Shown: positions 6,122 to 15,876 of the stretch, piece by piece | Numbering within the stretch: the stretch's first letter is position 1 | Layout: the number at the start of each line of letters is the position of its first letter | NCBI RefSeq assembly: GCF_020829595.1 | Contig: NZ_JAIVFW010000002.1 | Span: 1-64,000, forward strand | DNA length: 64,000 bases | Direction of reading: 5' to 3' | Source: Nostoc sp. CHAB 5844 | Lineage (GTDB): Bacteria > Cyanobacteriota > Cyanobacteriia > Cyanobacteriales > Nostocaceae | Made by a program: the position numbers and the translations under genes | The notes under the pieces: model-generated | The model's input: the letters and a program-made list of their open reading frames with translations, nothing else | Database searches by the model: none | Told to the model about the DNA's origin: nothing

Positions 6122-8982
6122 GGATGTGACTCCGTTGTTACAAACGATTTGAGGAACTTACGGATGTTTGCGGTTTGGAAGTTGGCAGTAAGTTTGCTCA
6201 ACTGGGTTGCGAAGGAAGTTAACTGGCTGTCTTGCTTGATTAGCTCTTTTATGATTCCCTCAATCGAGGGGATATCTCCCATCATTGCCAGATGATAAAG
6301 TTGTTGCAAAATCTCCTGAGACGGCAAAATCAATTCACTATGATCTACTTGCTGATTTTTGGCAGATAACTGCTGCGGTGGAGATTGGGTATAAATCCAG
6401 TCAACTTTGAGTACTGAATGCAGCGCATTGAATAGTTCATCAATTTGCAGAGGTTTGGGTAAAAATGCGGTTGCGCCTGCCTGCAAACTTCGTTGTCGAT
6501 TTTCTTCAAATACGCTGGCACTAGAAACAATAATCGCAATAGAACGAGTTTGAGAATTTTCTTGTAAGTGAATCATGAATTCAAAGCCATCCATATTGGG
6601 CATGGTTAAATCAAGCACAATTACATCCGGCTGATGCTCAGTTGCCATTTGTAGCCCATGTTTGCCATCGCTGGCTTCCAAGGTTCGACAGCCAATTTCT
6701 TGTAGCAGACTGGTTAACATGGAACGGTGGTGGCGATCGTCATCGACAATCAGAATTTGAGGCGCACTACCCTGAATGCCAACGATTTTCTGGTGGGTTG
6801 AGGTGATGGTTCTTGTATCCCAGTCATGGGAAACTGGTACTGTTAAATCCAACCAAAATAGACTTCCTTCACCTAAGTGACTTTGCACTTGAATTTGACT
6901 GCCCATCAATGCCGTAATTCGTTGACTGATTGCTAATCCCAACCCAGTACCGTCAGATTTCCGTCCCGCCTCACCTACTTGCTCAAAGGCCAAAAAGATT
7001 TTCTCTAGGTGGTCTGGTGACATCCCAATACCTGTATCTTCAATCTGGAAGCGAATTTGCTGGTGTGTCATTTGTCCATTGTCATTTGTGAGCCACTGCG
7101 CCCTTCGGGTTTCCCGGCTTGTAGCAAGTGGCATCATTTGTGGCAACTCTTTACCAATGACATCTATTTTAAAGGTCACGCTACCGTTGTCTGTGAATTT
7201 GATAGCGTTACCTAGTAAGTTGATCAACACTTGCCGTAGCCGCTTTTCATCTACTTGAATGGCAATTGGCAGGCGCTCATCTATTAAGACATGAAATCCA
7301 ATTCCTTTCTGCTCGGCTCGAATACTGCAAATCTCGGTGACACCATGTAAAAAAGTAGATAGATTTACATTAGTCGCCACCAATTCTAATTTACGGGCTT
7401 CAATTTTTGAAAGGTCGAGAATGTCATTGATTAGCATCAACAGATGTGACCCGCATTGATAGATAATGCTAACTCCTTCTCGGTCTTTGTGTTTCAGATT
7501 TGGTGATCCCTCTAGCACCTGAGCAAAACCAAGGATGCCATTAAGCGGTGTGCGTAGTTCGTGACTCATATTGGCCAAAAACTCGCTCTTGGCCTCGTTA
7601 GCAGCATCAGCAGCTTGCTTTGCTTCCAGCAGTTCACGAGTTCGCTCTTCAACTTTAAATTCCAAGGTTTTGGAATAATCTAATAGTTGAGAGTTGGCAA
7701 TTGCTAGTTGCCGATTCGCTTCTTCTAACTTCTGCTGTTTATAAGCGTTGGTTGTAGCAATTACACCACCGATGAATGCAGCTAAGGCGGGTGTTACCGG
7801 AATCAAAACACCATGCACAAACATGCCGTAGCCACTACCCATAAATGCGCCACTGATGCCTACAGTTGCCCAAAAAATTTTGCCACCAGGAATCCGCAGC
7901 TTGTTACGGCTACTAGCTAACCACCAACAACCACCAGCACCAATAAAAGACCACGAAATAATCCACAGTGATACAGCTATGCCAGAAACGCCATGCATAT
8001 TTGCTTTCCCTGTTTTTGCCCCTTGCACCAGTTGATGGGCAATATTGGCATGGATAACCACACCTGGTGTAGGTTTTTGAGCGGAAATGAAAGAAGAACT
8101 GAAGGGTGTGCTAAAGAAGTCATTGGTACTGGCAGCTGTTGAGCCAATAAACACCATGCGATCGCGCATCAGGTCTGCGGGAATTTTCCCAGCTAACACA
8201 TCCCGCATCGCAACTGTGCGAAACGTTGCATCCGTTCCATACCAGTTGAGCAGAATTTGATAGCCACCGATATCGGTGTTGGCATAACCAGCTTCTTGAT
8301 TTTGTAATGGCAGGTAAATTTGCTTGCCCAAGCGAAACTTCTGCTGCTTTTCGTCAACGGATTCTAAGGTGAGCTTTTCAGCTTCCAAGTACTTAAGGGC
8401 TACAAGAGTTGCCAGTCCTGCCTTAATTTTTCCACCATCTTTGCTATCAACTGCTGTCAGTAAAGCACGACGCACAAAGCGATCGCTATCCAACACTAAA
8501 TCTGCTAATCCTACTTGATCAAGCTTTTTCAGATCTGGTGGCGGATTGACACGTTCCCCAGTAATTTTCTCAACGCCCATCAAATTAGGAGTGGTGCGGA
8601 AAATTTTTACAAGTTGCTCATATCCTTTGCCTTCTGGTAAATCCCGATAGAGATCCAAGCCGATAGCACGGGGTTGTTGCGATCGAATTTTTTCTAGTAA
8701 TTGTGCTAGTGACCAGTCAGGAACTGGCCATTTACCAACTGATTGAATATCGCGTTCATCAATTGTCACGATGACGATTTCATTAGCTATGGTATTGTGC
8801 GAACACCCAAAAAGGGCGGGTGTTTCGCACGAACGCTGTCGCATCCATTCATCACGAAGTTTCCACTCAGGCAAGTTGAAAAGTCCCAATGACTGCCCAG
8901 CAATAACTGTCAAGGCAACACTGGGAGTTATAATCAAAACACTCCGAGAACGTTGGATGAAAGCTTGGAACTTGCGCCACAT
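6118..8982 (-). CDS. CHASE2-domain hybrid sensor histidine kinase
   Basis: A 954-residue membrane sensor. After an N-terminal hydrophobic segment (about 14-34) comes an extracytoplasmic CHASE2 domain (about 40-330, with [10 protein letters not shown] and AIGLDLYRD), then three hydrophobic segments (about 332-412) and a coiled coil. The kinase core has His474 in [11 protein letters not shown], then [17 protein letters not shown] and [10 protein letters not shown] receiver follows (acidic LIVDDD, Asp791 in [10 protein letters not shown] motif) and a helical C-terminus (about 880-950). Residues about 618-640 look like an inserted repeat inside the ATP-binding domain. It is the 3' part of the secretion cluster and overlaps the next kinase gene. 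Confidence 0.92.
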   Translation of the reverse strand: MWRKFQAFIQRSRSVLIITPSVALTVIAGQSLGLFNLPEWKLRDEWMRQRSCETPALFGCSHNTIANEIVIVTIDERDIQSVGKWPVPDWSLAQLLEKIRSQQPRAIGLDLYRDLPEGKGYEQLVKIFRTTPNLMGVEKITGERVNPPPDLKKLDQVGLADLVLDSDRFVRRALLTAVDSKDGGKIKAGLATLVALKYLEAEKLTLESVDEKQQKFRLGKQIYLPLQNQEAGYANTDIGGYQILLNWYGTDATFRTVAMRDVLAGKIPADLMRDRMVFIGSTAASTNDFFSTPFSSSFISAQKPTPGVVIHANIAHQLVQGAKTGKANMHGVSGIAVSLWIISWSFIGAGGCWWLASSRNKLRIPGGKIFWATVGISGAFMGSGYGMFVHGVLIPVTPALAAFIGGVIATTNAYKQQKLEEANRQLAIANSQLLDYSKTLEFKVEERTRELLEAKQAADAANEAKSEFLANMSHELRTPLNGILGFAQVLEGSPNLKHKDREGVSIIYQCGSHLLMLINDILDLSKIEARKLELVATNVNLSTFLHGVTEICSIRAEQKGIGFHVLIDERLPIAIQVDEKRLRQVLINLLGNAIKFTDNGSVTFKIDVIGKELPQMMPLATSRETRRAQWLTNDNGQMTHQQIRFQIEDTGIGMSPDHLEKIFLAFEQVGEAGRKSDGTGLGLAISQRITALMGSQIQVQSHLGEGSLFWLDLTVPVSHDWDTRTITSTHQKIVGIQGSAPQILIVDDDRHHRSMLTSLLQEIGCRTLEASDGKHGLQMATEHQPDVIVLDLTMPNMDGFEFMIHLQENSQTRSIAIIVSSASVFEENRQRSLQAGATAFLPKPLQIDELFNALHSVLKVDWIYTQSPPQQLSAKNQQVDHSELILPSQEILQQLYHLAMMGDIPSIEGIIKELIKQDSQLTSFATQLSKLTANFQTANIRKFLKSFVTTESHP

Positions 8983-9060
8983 AATTCCGCTACAGGCTTA
9001 AATAATGATGATTAGCATTTGTTACTCCACTAGCACTTGCCTGGGATTTTGGGTAATGGG

Positions 9061-9106
9061 GATTGGGGGTGTTAGAGAAACTCTTTCTAGTCTCTAGCCC
9101 CCAGCC
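9061..9106. repeat. GC-rich inverted repeat between DUF928 and kinase genes
   Basis: GGGGG-TGTTAGAGA at the left pairs with TCTCTAGCCCCC at the right around a short spacer. It lies in the 132-base gap between the DUF928 gene and the CHASE2 kinase gene. It lacks a T-tract, so it may be a transcript-processing hairpin or partial terminator, or simply a repeat. Confidence 0.45.
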
Positions 9107-9114
9107 CCTACTCC

Positions 9115-10050
9115 CTAATTAGCAGATGCTACTACGGGAACTGTGACAATATCCTTTAAGCTAACTGAGGAGAGAAGTTCTTCCCATTGCTTAATGATAG
9201 TTGCATTGTTGGGTTGGGCAGTGTGCAACGCAGCCAATGCTGCTACACAGTCATACCACACACCGTTTTGACCGAAAGCAGCTGCACGTTGGAGAGCATC
9301 TTGCTGTTGCATCGCTGTTGCCAGTTCAGCAGTAGGCTGAATGCGATGAATCCAACCATCAACGTAAGGCGTACTTGGGCTAAGTGTTCTGTCCACTTTC
9401 AGTGCTAGGAACCACTGATAGTTTTTACCAACAGCTAAAGCGGGTGCATCGGCTGGTAATTTGACTGGGATTACTCCAGCTTTCCCCCCAACGGGAATGC
9501 TCATTTGATACTGTGTATTGCCAGCTTCATCCTTGAGGCTGAACACAGCTTCTTCGGCATTAGAAGTAGGGAGATACACCAGAATTGTGGGGCGTTCCGA
9601 AATCGTTGTGCCATAGAAGCTTTGGGGTAGAAGTGCGATGAGCGCTGCGGGCCCTTCTGCGGCTACAGTCGATGGATTCAAGTAGTATGTACCAACGCGG
9701 GAAGCCCCTCCCGATGCCTGTTGGGGAGCGCTGTTACCTTTGGCAGGAGTAAACAGGTTGCCGCGAGAAGCGCCTCCTGTTGCTTGTCTAGGCGTACTAT
9801 TCCCTTTGGCAGGAGTAAACAGGTTGCCGCGAGAAGCGCCTCCTGTTGCTTGTCTAGGCGCACTATTCCCTTTGGTTGGAGTAAACAGGTTGCCGCGAGA
9901 AGCGCCTCCTGTTGCTTGATTGGGGGCGCTATTTTTGGTGGGTGGAGTAAATGTTACAGCATAGGTACTAGCCCATGTACTGCTAACAATCAGAGCGATG
10001 ACGCTCAAAGCACTAGTTAAATATCGATGTTTCAGCATATTTGGTTTCAT
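9115..10050 (-). CDS. Exported DUF928 family protein with 22-residue tandem repeats
   Basis: A secreted cyanobacterial protein of the DUF928 type. The start is probably ATG 10050 (or 10038, MLKHRYL), which gives a signal peptide ending near TWASTYA; an upstream in-frame ATG at 10086 is less likely. The mature N-terminus holds about four tandem 22-residue units (core KGNSAPRQATGGASRGNLF), then the DUF928 domain (about 120-300, with ERPTILVYLPTS and KNYQWFLAL). Function of DUF928 is unknown. It commonly sits with CHAT, CHASE2 and haemagglutinin-like genes in cyanobacteria, as here, so it is probably part of the same cell-surface system. Confidence 0.85.
   Translation of the reverse strand: MKPNMLKHRYLTSALSVIALIVSSTWASTYAVTFTPPTKNSAPNQATGGASRGNLFTPTKGNSAPRQATGGASRGNLFTPAKGNSTPRQATGGASRGNLFTPAKGNSAPQQASGGASRVGTYYLNPSTVAAEGPAALIALLPQSFYGTTISERPTILVYLPTSNAEEAVFSLKDEAGNTQYQMSIPVGGKAGVIPVKLPADAPALAVGKNYQWFLALKVDRTLSPSTPYVDGWIHRIQPTAELATAMQQQDALQRAAAFGQNGVWYDCVAALAALHTAQPNNATIIKQWEELLSSVSLKDIVTVPVVASAN
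9691..9960. repeat. 66-bp tandem repeat inside the DUF928 gene
   Basis: The 30-base core beginning GTTGCCGCGAGAAGCGCCTC recurs at 9757, 9823 and 9889, exactly 66 bases apart, with a more diverged copy starting near 9691. Being a multiple of three, the copy number can change without breaking the frame. It encodes Gly/Ser/Ala/Arg-rich linker units. Confidence 0.9.
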
Positions 10051-10223
10051 CTCATTAAACAGTGATAGAAAATACATGAAAATCACTGTGGAAAAAACTC
10101 ATGGAATACTTGTAAACACTAGTCAAATTGGGGAAGGTTAATAGTAGTTATATACGAATTTAGGAGGTAATTCTATAAAATAACTGTTTTTATAATGCAT
10201 ATTTATTCAGTAATATTACGTAA

Positions 10224-12782
10224 TTAAATCCAGTTACCAACTAAAACAAAGGCAGACCAAAAAAACGGGTCGCGGAAATCAGTTTGGTGAATCAAGTTAA
10301 TTTGTGCCTGTCGTAATGCTTCAGCTTTCGTGATTTTGGGTTGCCGTAGTTGGTCGTAGAAGCGAGTCATCAGCATTTGGGCTGCCTTATCTTTGACTGG
10401 CCAGAGTGTGGCAATGGTGGAACGCGCACCGGATTTGACAGCCAAGCCGGCTAATCCCAGAACGGCGCGATTGTCCCCAGTTGCAGTATCACAAGCACTC
10501 AGTACCAATAATTCGATCGCTTTTGCGGAATTACCACTACGATTTTTCAGGAGTTCAGATAACTCCTTCACATTAACTTGTCCATCCCACGTAAGTAAAA
10601 AGGTATCTTCGAGACGGGAGCTAAACTGTCCGTGGGTTGCTAGATGGACAATATTGGCATTACTAGATTTAACGCGATCGCCGAGGGCAAAACTTGTGAA
10701 TTTTTGGTTCAGTAACATCGAGGATGGCACTGTCTGAGAGATTTGCTTCACTTCTGATTCCACAGCCGGCAAAGCACTAAATCCAGCACGAGATTGACTA
10801 ATACCGCCGACGATCGCATCAATTTGGTTTGAAGAGAGCGATCGCGCCGCCATCAGTTGTAATCCTGGTGAAAGTGCCACAGCATACTTTTCAATTAGAT
10901 ATTGCTTACCGTCAGACAAAGCTGCCATTGGAATGTTCCGCAACCGACCATCCAACACAAATACCAATGTCTGAGTATCTTTGAAGGCTTGATCTACTTC
11001 TGCTGGACGAATCAGCCAGTCATAAATCTGCCGGGATAATTTTTCTCGAACTGTTGAGTCTGAGACTGGGTTGAGAGCAACTAAGAAATTATCTAGAGTT
11101 TGCTCAATTTCAGTTTGGGATGTTTGCGTGACATAGTAACGCAGTGGTTGTCCAGCTTTGGAGAAAATTACGCCTAAGCGATCGCTTAAAATAATCGGAT
11201 AAATCACCATTGCTGTGGGATCAACTTTGTCAATTTGCTGCGCTTTATCTAAACAAGCTTCCCGAAAAAAGTTATCAAGTTCGGCGATTTGCAGTGACTC
11301 AATCAATTCTCGCGCTTGCGTTAATGCAGCTTGGGTTGGTTGCTCATCCAGAAGCAAACTCACTAGTTCCCGATAGACAGGTTCCACACTTTCGCGGAAA
11401 GAAAATTGCACATCGGGATTCACACCAACCATGTCCCCTCGCAATGCCTTTAATGACTTAACTGCTTCTGTATAAGCGGTAATTGCTTCTTTGCGATTGT
11501 TCTGTTGCTTATACAACTTGCCTAAGAGCCATGCTGATTGAGCAATGAGATCATCAGCTTGGAGTTGACGGGCAATATTGAGGGATTTCTGCGCTAATTC
11601 CTGTGCCTCAGACCACTGTTTTGTCCGACGGTAGAGTTGAGACCATTGATGCAGTGCATAGGCTTCGGCGGTTCCATCTTGAATTTTTTGGGCAGATTTA
11701 ACTGTATCTGCCATAAGTTGTGCCAAATCTTTGCTTGGTAAAACTTGAGCGGGGTTTTCTAAGCGATTTAAGGTGGCGACAAAGTTAATCGCTGCATTCA
11801 GAGAACTATGACTTGGTGGTAGTTCTGACAACTGTTGTCGTAATTGAGGTGCGAGGGGAATGGCATATTCTAGTTTGTCGTAATCCACCAATAATTTGAA
11901 CCGAGCTAAACGCGCTTGTAAAGCTTCATTTGGGTTCGTAGTGGCTGCTTCGGCATCTTCAAAGTAATTTAATGCTGCTTCTGGGTCTTGAAAGTCAGAG
12001 GCAACTTTCCCTAAACTTGAAAGAATTGAACTTAGCTGGGTTTTAGCGGCAATTTGGTTCGCTGCGGCTAAACTTTGTTCTAAAACTTGCTGGCTTTTGG
12101 GATCACCGATCGTATGTAAAGCTAAACCCAGCGATCGCAACCCACTAACTTTAATTTCTGAATCCGGCATAGCTGCCAGCTTTTGGGTTAGCGCCTCTAA
12201 CTGTTGTTTTGAGCGGCGGTAAAATCCCAAACTTTGTAAGGCTTGTGCTTGGTTGATTTGACTGCCTAAGCTGCCCATTTTGTCACTAGCCTGCTCATAA
12301 TATTTTTGAGCTTGTTGCCAAGTTTCTAGCGCGGTTTCAGCTTTATCTGTACGTAGTTGTAAATTAGCTTGAGTATTCAGTATTTGCGCCCAGATAATTG
12401 CATCGGCAGCGGGTTGAGCCGTTGGCAAAATTTTCACACTTTGCTCGATAGATTGTCTCGCTGCTTCCCAATCGTTGAGTTCTTGTTGTGCCAATGAAAG
12501 ATAACTCAAACTTAAAGCTTCGTTGGTGCGATCGCCTTGCGTATGGTACTGTTGTGCTGCTGTTTGCCAAGCCGTCATTGCTTCGGCAAAGCGTCCTAAA
12601 CTATAGAGGTTCCTTCCTTGTTCTAACCAATTAGTAGATTGAGAAGTAGATGCGGTCAGATTCAGGGCATTTGTTGATACTTGCACAGATGCTCTAGCAG
12701 ATGTAAAAGTTACTGCTAAATACAAGCTCAAAATACTCAGACTTATATATAGCCAACAATGTTGTTTTATTCGGAAATTCAT
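10224..12782 (-). CDS. Exported TPR-CHAT protease
   Basis: An 852-residue caspase-like (CHAT) protein. Residues 1-31 are a signal peptide (hydrophobic core LYISLSILSLYLAVTFTSA), so it acts outside the cytoplasm. Residues about 50-450 are TPR-like helical repeats (NWLEQGRNLYSLGRFAEAM and others). The CHAT domain (about 570-850) has its catalytic dyad visible: His717 in VHLATHG and Cys764 in LSACDT, plus the SGARSTIATLWPV motif. It lies between the DUF928 gene and the haemagglutinin-like genes on the same strand. A role in processing the secreted exoproteins or surface partners is an inference; the catalytic residues suggest it is active. Confidence 0.92.
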   Translation of the reverse strand: MNFRIKQHCWLYISLSILSLYLAVTFTSARASVQVSTNALNLTASTSQSTNWLEQGRNLYSLGRFAEAMTAWQTAAQQYHTQGDRTNEALSLSYLSLAQQELNDWEAARQSIEQSVKILPTAQPAADAIIWAQILNTQANLQLRTDKAETALETWQQAQKYYEQASDKMGSLGSQINQAQALQSLGFYRRSKQQLEALTQKLAAMPDSEIKVSGLRSLGLALHTIGDPKSQQVLEQSLAAANQIAAKTQLSSILSSLGKVASDFQDPEAALNYFEDAEAATTNPNEALQARLARFKLLVDYDKLEYAIPLAPQLRQQLSELPPSHSSLNAAINFVATLNRLENPAQVLPSKDLAQLMADTVKSAQKIQDGTAEAYALHQWSQLYRRTKQWSEAQELAQKSLNIARQLQADDLIAQSAWLLGKLYKQQNNRKEAITAYTEAVKSLKALRGDMVGVNPDVQFSFRESVEPVYRELVSLLLDEQPTQAALTQARELIESLQIAELDNFFREACLDKAQQIDKVDPTAMVIYPIILSDRLGVIFSKAGQPLRYYVTQTSQTEIEQTLDNFLVALNPVSDSTVREKLSRQIYDWLIRPAEVDQAFKDTQTLVFVLDGRLRNIPMAALSDGKQYLIEKYAVALSPGLQLMAARSLSSNQIDAIVGGISQSRAGFSALPAVESEVKQISQTVPSSMLLNQKFTSFALGDRVKSSNANIVHLATHGQFSSRLEDTFLLTWDGQVNVKELSELLKNRSGNSAKAIELLVLSACDTATGDNRAVLGLAGLAVKSGARSTIATLWPVKDKAAQMLMTRFYDQLRQPKITKAEALRQAQINLIHQTDFRDPFFWSAFVLVGNWI

Positions 12783-12850
12783 AGGTGGTAAGTGATGCTG
12801 TAAGTATTTGTTTAACTAAAATGATGGCGAAATGTTTGAATTTATCAAGT

Positions 12851-12905
12851 CTGAGTAACCGCAGCACAAGTTAATGAGTGCGATCGCGCCTGACTTCCTG
12901 TGTCG
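12851..12905 (-). pseudogene. Haemagglutinin-like gene remnant with internal deletion
   Basis: On the minus strand this stretch reads TQEVRRDRTH then, in another frame, TCAAVT. It matches two separate parts of the C-terminus of the neighbouring exoproteins (TQEVRSDRTWSD and LTCAAVPKS). So it appears to be the deleted tail of a further paralogue lying between the CHAT gene and the first exoprotein gene. Confidence 0.55.
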
Positions 12906-12983
12906 CGTCGCATTGTTTGACCCTTGAGTGTTGACTCTTTTACCAGAAAATAGGTGTGCCAGTTGCGTAAGTCCTGAACATGA

Positions 12984-15455
12984 TTAACTTTTGGGAACAG
13001 CAGCACAGGTTAATGGTTGTTCCACAAAGGTAGGAGATTTATCTACAACTAACTCGATTTTTCCTTGGGTGTTGCGATGCCAGGAAGTAGCTTGGACAAG
13101 AACCTTTGGTGATTTAGGTATTTCTGCTATCACCTTACCAGTTGTTCGGTATGCAGTCAGATCGCGGATATCAGACCAAGTGCGATCGCTCCTAACTTCC
13201 TGCGTTGGATTTTGCGGCACACCACCGCGTCCTGTGGCAACAAAACTACTACTTTGGTTGGCAGAACAGCCTGTGGCTATTTGTTGAGATGAGTCTGTCA
13301 GATTGGTAGGCAATTCTATCAAGCCAGAATTAGGGTCAATACCGATATGATTAATTTGCACCGTACCACTAACACCAAATTGCGAACTAGCAGTAATATC
13401 GTTTTCAGCAGTCAGTTGCGGACGATATTGTAAGCCAATTATTCCTTGTGTGGTGATTTGAATATTACCTCCACGTCCTTGGACTGCGTTGGCAACAATG
13501 TCGCTGTTTTCTAGTCCCACAATGATGGGTGAATTGATGTTAACATTACCGCCATTACCATTACCGCCTGCGGTGGCTGTGATTTGGCTGTTATAGCGCA
13601 GTTGCAATAACTTGCCAACTCCTAAGCTGATGTTACCTCCATCACCAGATGTAGTCTTTGCTTCGATTAAAGCTTGATTCTTTAATTCGATACTATCTGC
13701 GGTGAGGTTGATACTACCACCATTGCCACTACCATCATTGATAACGCTCACAGCCCCGCCATCTTTAAGCGTCAGGTTTGGTGTCGTGATGCTCACAGTA
13801 CCTGCATTCCCCACAGGTGTACCATAGAATACATTAAATCGTTTCTGTAATGTTGGGCTTAGGCTCAGGACGGACGAGGTGATGCTGCTATTGCTGATGC
13901 CGCTATTAGTTATTACGTTTTTACTGCCAATAATTTGGATAAATTCTGTGGCATTTATCCTGATATCTCCGCCATCACCGTCAGCAAACGAACTTGTGGT
14001 AACTGCTCCCCCATCTCGTAGATACAACCTAGCTGTATCCAGTGTGATGGTTTTGGCGTTTCCTGTACTGAAGGCAGTTGAGCTAATTCTAGTACCCATC
14101 GGTGCCGAGTTGCTTCCCCTGACGGTAATATCCATGTTGCGAATGACAACTTGACCACTGTCACCGCTACCACGGGATATTGAAGACAGCCCTGCACCAT
14201 CGGACACTAGTAAACTATCGCCATTCACGAAGACATTACCTGCACTTCCAGAACCGAAGGTACTAGTGTTAATCACGCTGCCAGTTGAACTGATGGGCGA
14301 GAAGCCGGATATCTCCAGCACTGAGGCATCAATCTGGAGATTGCCACTGGTAGCTGTGCTAAAAGTAATGTTATTTAATGCTGCTCCCTGCTGAAGGCTG
14401 AATCGGGGAGTAATGACGCGGATGTTCCCACTTGTGCCAATGCCTAAGGTTTCACTGCGAATGCCGGTGAGTGTACCAGTCACATCGATTCCTGTTGATG
14501 CCTGAAGACGCAGATTGCCACCAGGAAGATTACCGAGATTTTGTGCCAATATGAGGGAGCGATCGGTAAATTGAATGTGTTTACCCTGCACCTGCACGGA
14601 ACCTGTATTTACCCCACTGACATCTAGTAGAGATTTCTTTTCAAGTTGAATATTCTCAAAGCTTTGCCCGTTGCTATACCCCAGTGTATAACCCTGAGTG
14701 GTTGGGACGAGGCTAACTAACCCTGCGTCACTTAAACTACCCAATTCAATCCGTCCTTGTTCGGCAGTCAGAGTTGCCCCCTGTAAATTTAGACTACCAC
14801 CCACCAACGCCAGGGTTTTTCCAGGCTGTACCCGCAGTTGTGTGGGACTGGGAGTGCGAGTGATAGAAGTCCGACTACTGATAAGTTTTAAGTTATGTCC
14901 TGTACCTTGAACAGCGATCGCTCCTGGAGTGCTACCCATTTGCAAACCAATGGGTATACTCATGGTTAATATCGGTGGTGTCGCTGAATTGACTGCACTA
15001 AATTCTGTCCCGTCGCTAAACTTAATACTGTTCGCCGTCGTACCTACAAACGACCCGCCAATATCTAACTTGGCATTTTGCCCAAACACAATCCCCGCAG
15101 GATTGATTAAAAATAAACTCACCGGGTTACTACTATTAAGGGTGCGAATTAACCCATCAATACTGCTAACATTTCCACCACTAACCCGACTAAATATGGT
15201 TGTAATATTTGGTGTGTTCGTTAAATCAAAAGTTGCTGAACCACCAGTAGGTATAGAAAAATTACTGAAGCTATGAAATAAATTATTGCCTTTTTCAATA
15301 CCGTTAATAATTGTGAAATTATTCCCACTATGGTTGACAATGGTGTTTGTAGTACCATCAGATGTCACCTGAGCGTTTGTCGGTAATAATATTCCAGGAG
15401 TTAATAACCCAGTTGTTAATAGAAATACAAAGGGTACGACTCTCATCCCAAACAT
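12984..15455 (-). CDS. Filamentous-haemagglutinin-like TpsA exoprotein 1
   Basis: An 823-residue secreted adhesin-type protein. A signal peptide (about 1-28, ending TNAQ) leads into the TPS secretion domain (about 30-260) with FSRVSGGNVSSIDGLI, the NPAGIVFGQNA motif and GGSFVGTTANSI. The rest is a predicted right-handed beta helix with repeated GNGG-type turns, ending in a conserved tail (CAAVP at the end). It is exported by the TpsB protein encoded upstream at 19050-20849. Its closest relative is the second exoprotein at 16545; the C-terminal portions are almost identical in DNA. Likely role: surface attachment or matrix; the target is unknown. Confidence 0.9.
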   Translation of the reverse strand: MFGMRVVPFVFLLTTGLLTPGILLPTNAQVTSDGTTNTIVNHSGNNFTIINGIEKGNNLFHSFSNFSIPTGGSATFDLTNTPNITTIFSRVSGGNVSSIDGLIRTLNSSNPVSLFLINPAGIVFGQNAKLDIGGSFVGTTANSIKFSDGTEFSAVNSATPPILTMSIPIGLQMGSTPGAIAVQGTGHNLKLISSRTSITRTPSPTQLRVQPGKTLALVGGSLNLQGATLTAEQGRIELGSLSDAGLVSLVPTTQGYTLGYSNGQSFENIQLEKKSLLDVSGVNTGSVQVQGKHIQFTDRSLILAQNLGNLPGGNLRLQASTGIDVTGTLTGIRSETLGIGTSGNIRVITPRFSLQQGAALNNITFSTATSGNLQIDASVLEISGFSPISSTGSVINTSTFGSGSAGNVFVNGDSLLVSDGAGLSSISRGSGDSGQVVIRNMDITVRGSNSAPMGTRISSTAFSTGNAKTITLDTARLYLRDGGAVTTSSFADGDGGDIRINATEFIQIIGSKNVITNSGISNSSITSSVLSLSPTLQKRFNVFYGTPVGNAGTVSITTPNLTLKDGGAVSVINDGSGNGGSINLTADSIELKNQALIEAKTTSGDGGNISLGVGKLLQLRYNSQITATAGGNGNGGNVNINSPIIVGLENSDIVANAVQGRGGNIQITTQGIIGLQYRPQLTAENDITASSQFGVSGTVQINHIGIDPNSGLIELPTNLTDSSQQIATGCSANQSSSFVATGRGGVPQNPTQEVRSDRTWSDIRDLTAYRTTGKVIAEIPKSPKVLVQATSWHRNTQGKIELVVDKSPTFVEQPLTCAAVPKS

Positions 15456-15514
15456 TTCCTGTGGTTGATTTCAAGTTAGTATTCCCGAAATTGTATGATT
15501 GATAACATCATAAA

Positions 15515-15876
15515 TTTGGAGGAACCGCAGCACAAGTTAGTGATGGTTGCACACCAGAAGAAGATTTATTGGCAATTAACTCAATTTTGCCTTTAGCATT
15601 GCGATGCCAGGAAGCAGCTTGCACAAGAACCTCTGGAGATTAGCGTATTTGGGCTGATGTATTCAAGGTCACTGGTTTACTCGTCTGGAGCAAGAGATCG
15701 GTGATCGCCAAATCTCCCCGTCCCACAATCGACACAGATCCTGCCCTCAATGCTGCCCGTCGCCTCCACTTTCAAAGCCACTCTCATATAATCACCAAAC
15801 ACTACATCCCCATTGGCATAAATTATCGGGTCAAACAGACTGATAAACTTACCTGGAGTGTCAAGAGGAAAAGGCT
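15515..15876 (-). pseudogene. Degraded haemagglutinin-like exoprotein remnant
   Basis: Read on the minus strand, about 15515-15680 encodes PEVLVQAASWHRNAKGKIEL and ends TCAAVP, matching the tails of both intact exoproteins. In the same frame upstream are VGRGDLAITDLLLQTSKP and then an in-frame TAA. No open frame long enough for a functional exoprotein remains. It is the relic of a third TpsA paralogue between the two intact genes. The rest of this gap, about 15456-15876, holds nothing else I can support. Confidence 0.75.

Noticed and set aside
9721-10020. Plus-strand 99-codon frame with repeated Cys/Ser/Arg units
   Set aside because: It is the mirror of the DUF928 tandem repeat; its repetition only reflects the 66-bp units.
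13879-14154. Plus-strand hydrophobic frames inside the exoprotein genes
   Set aside because: They are antisense shadows of Gly/Asn/Thr-rich beta-helix coding sequence, with no start signals.
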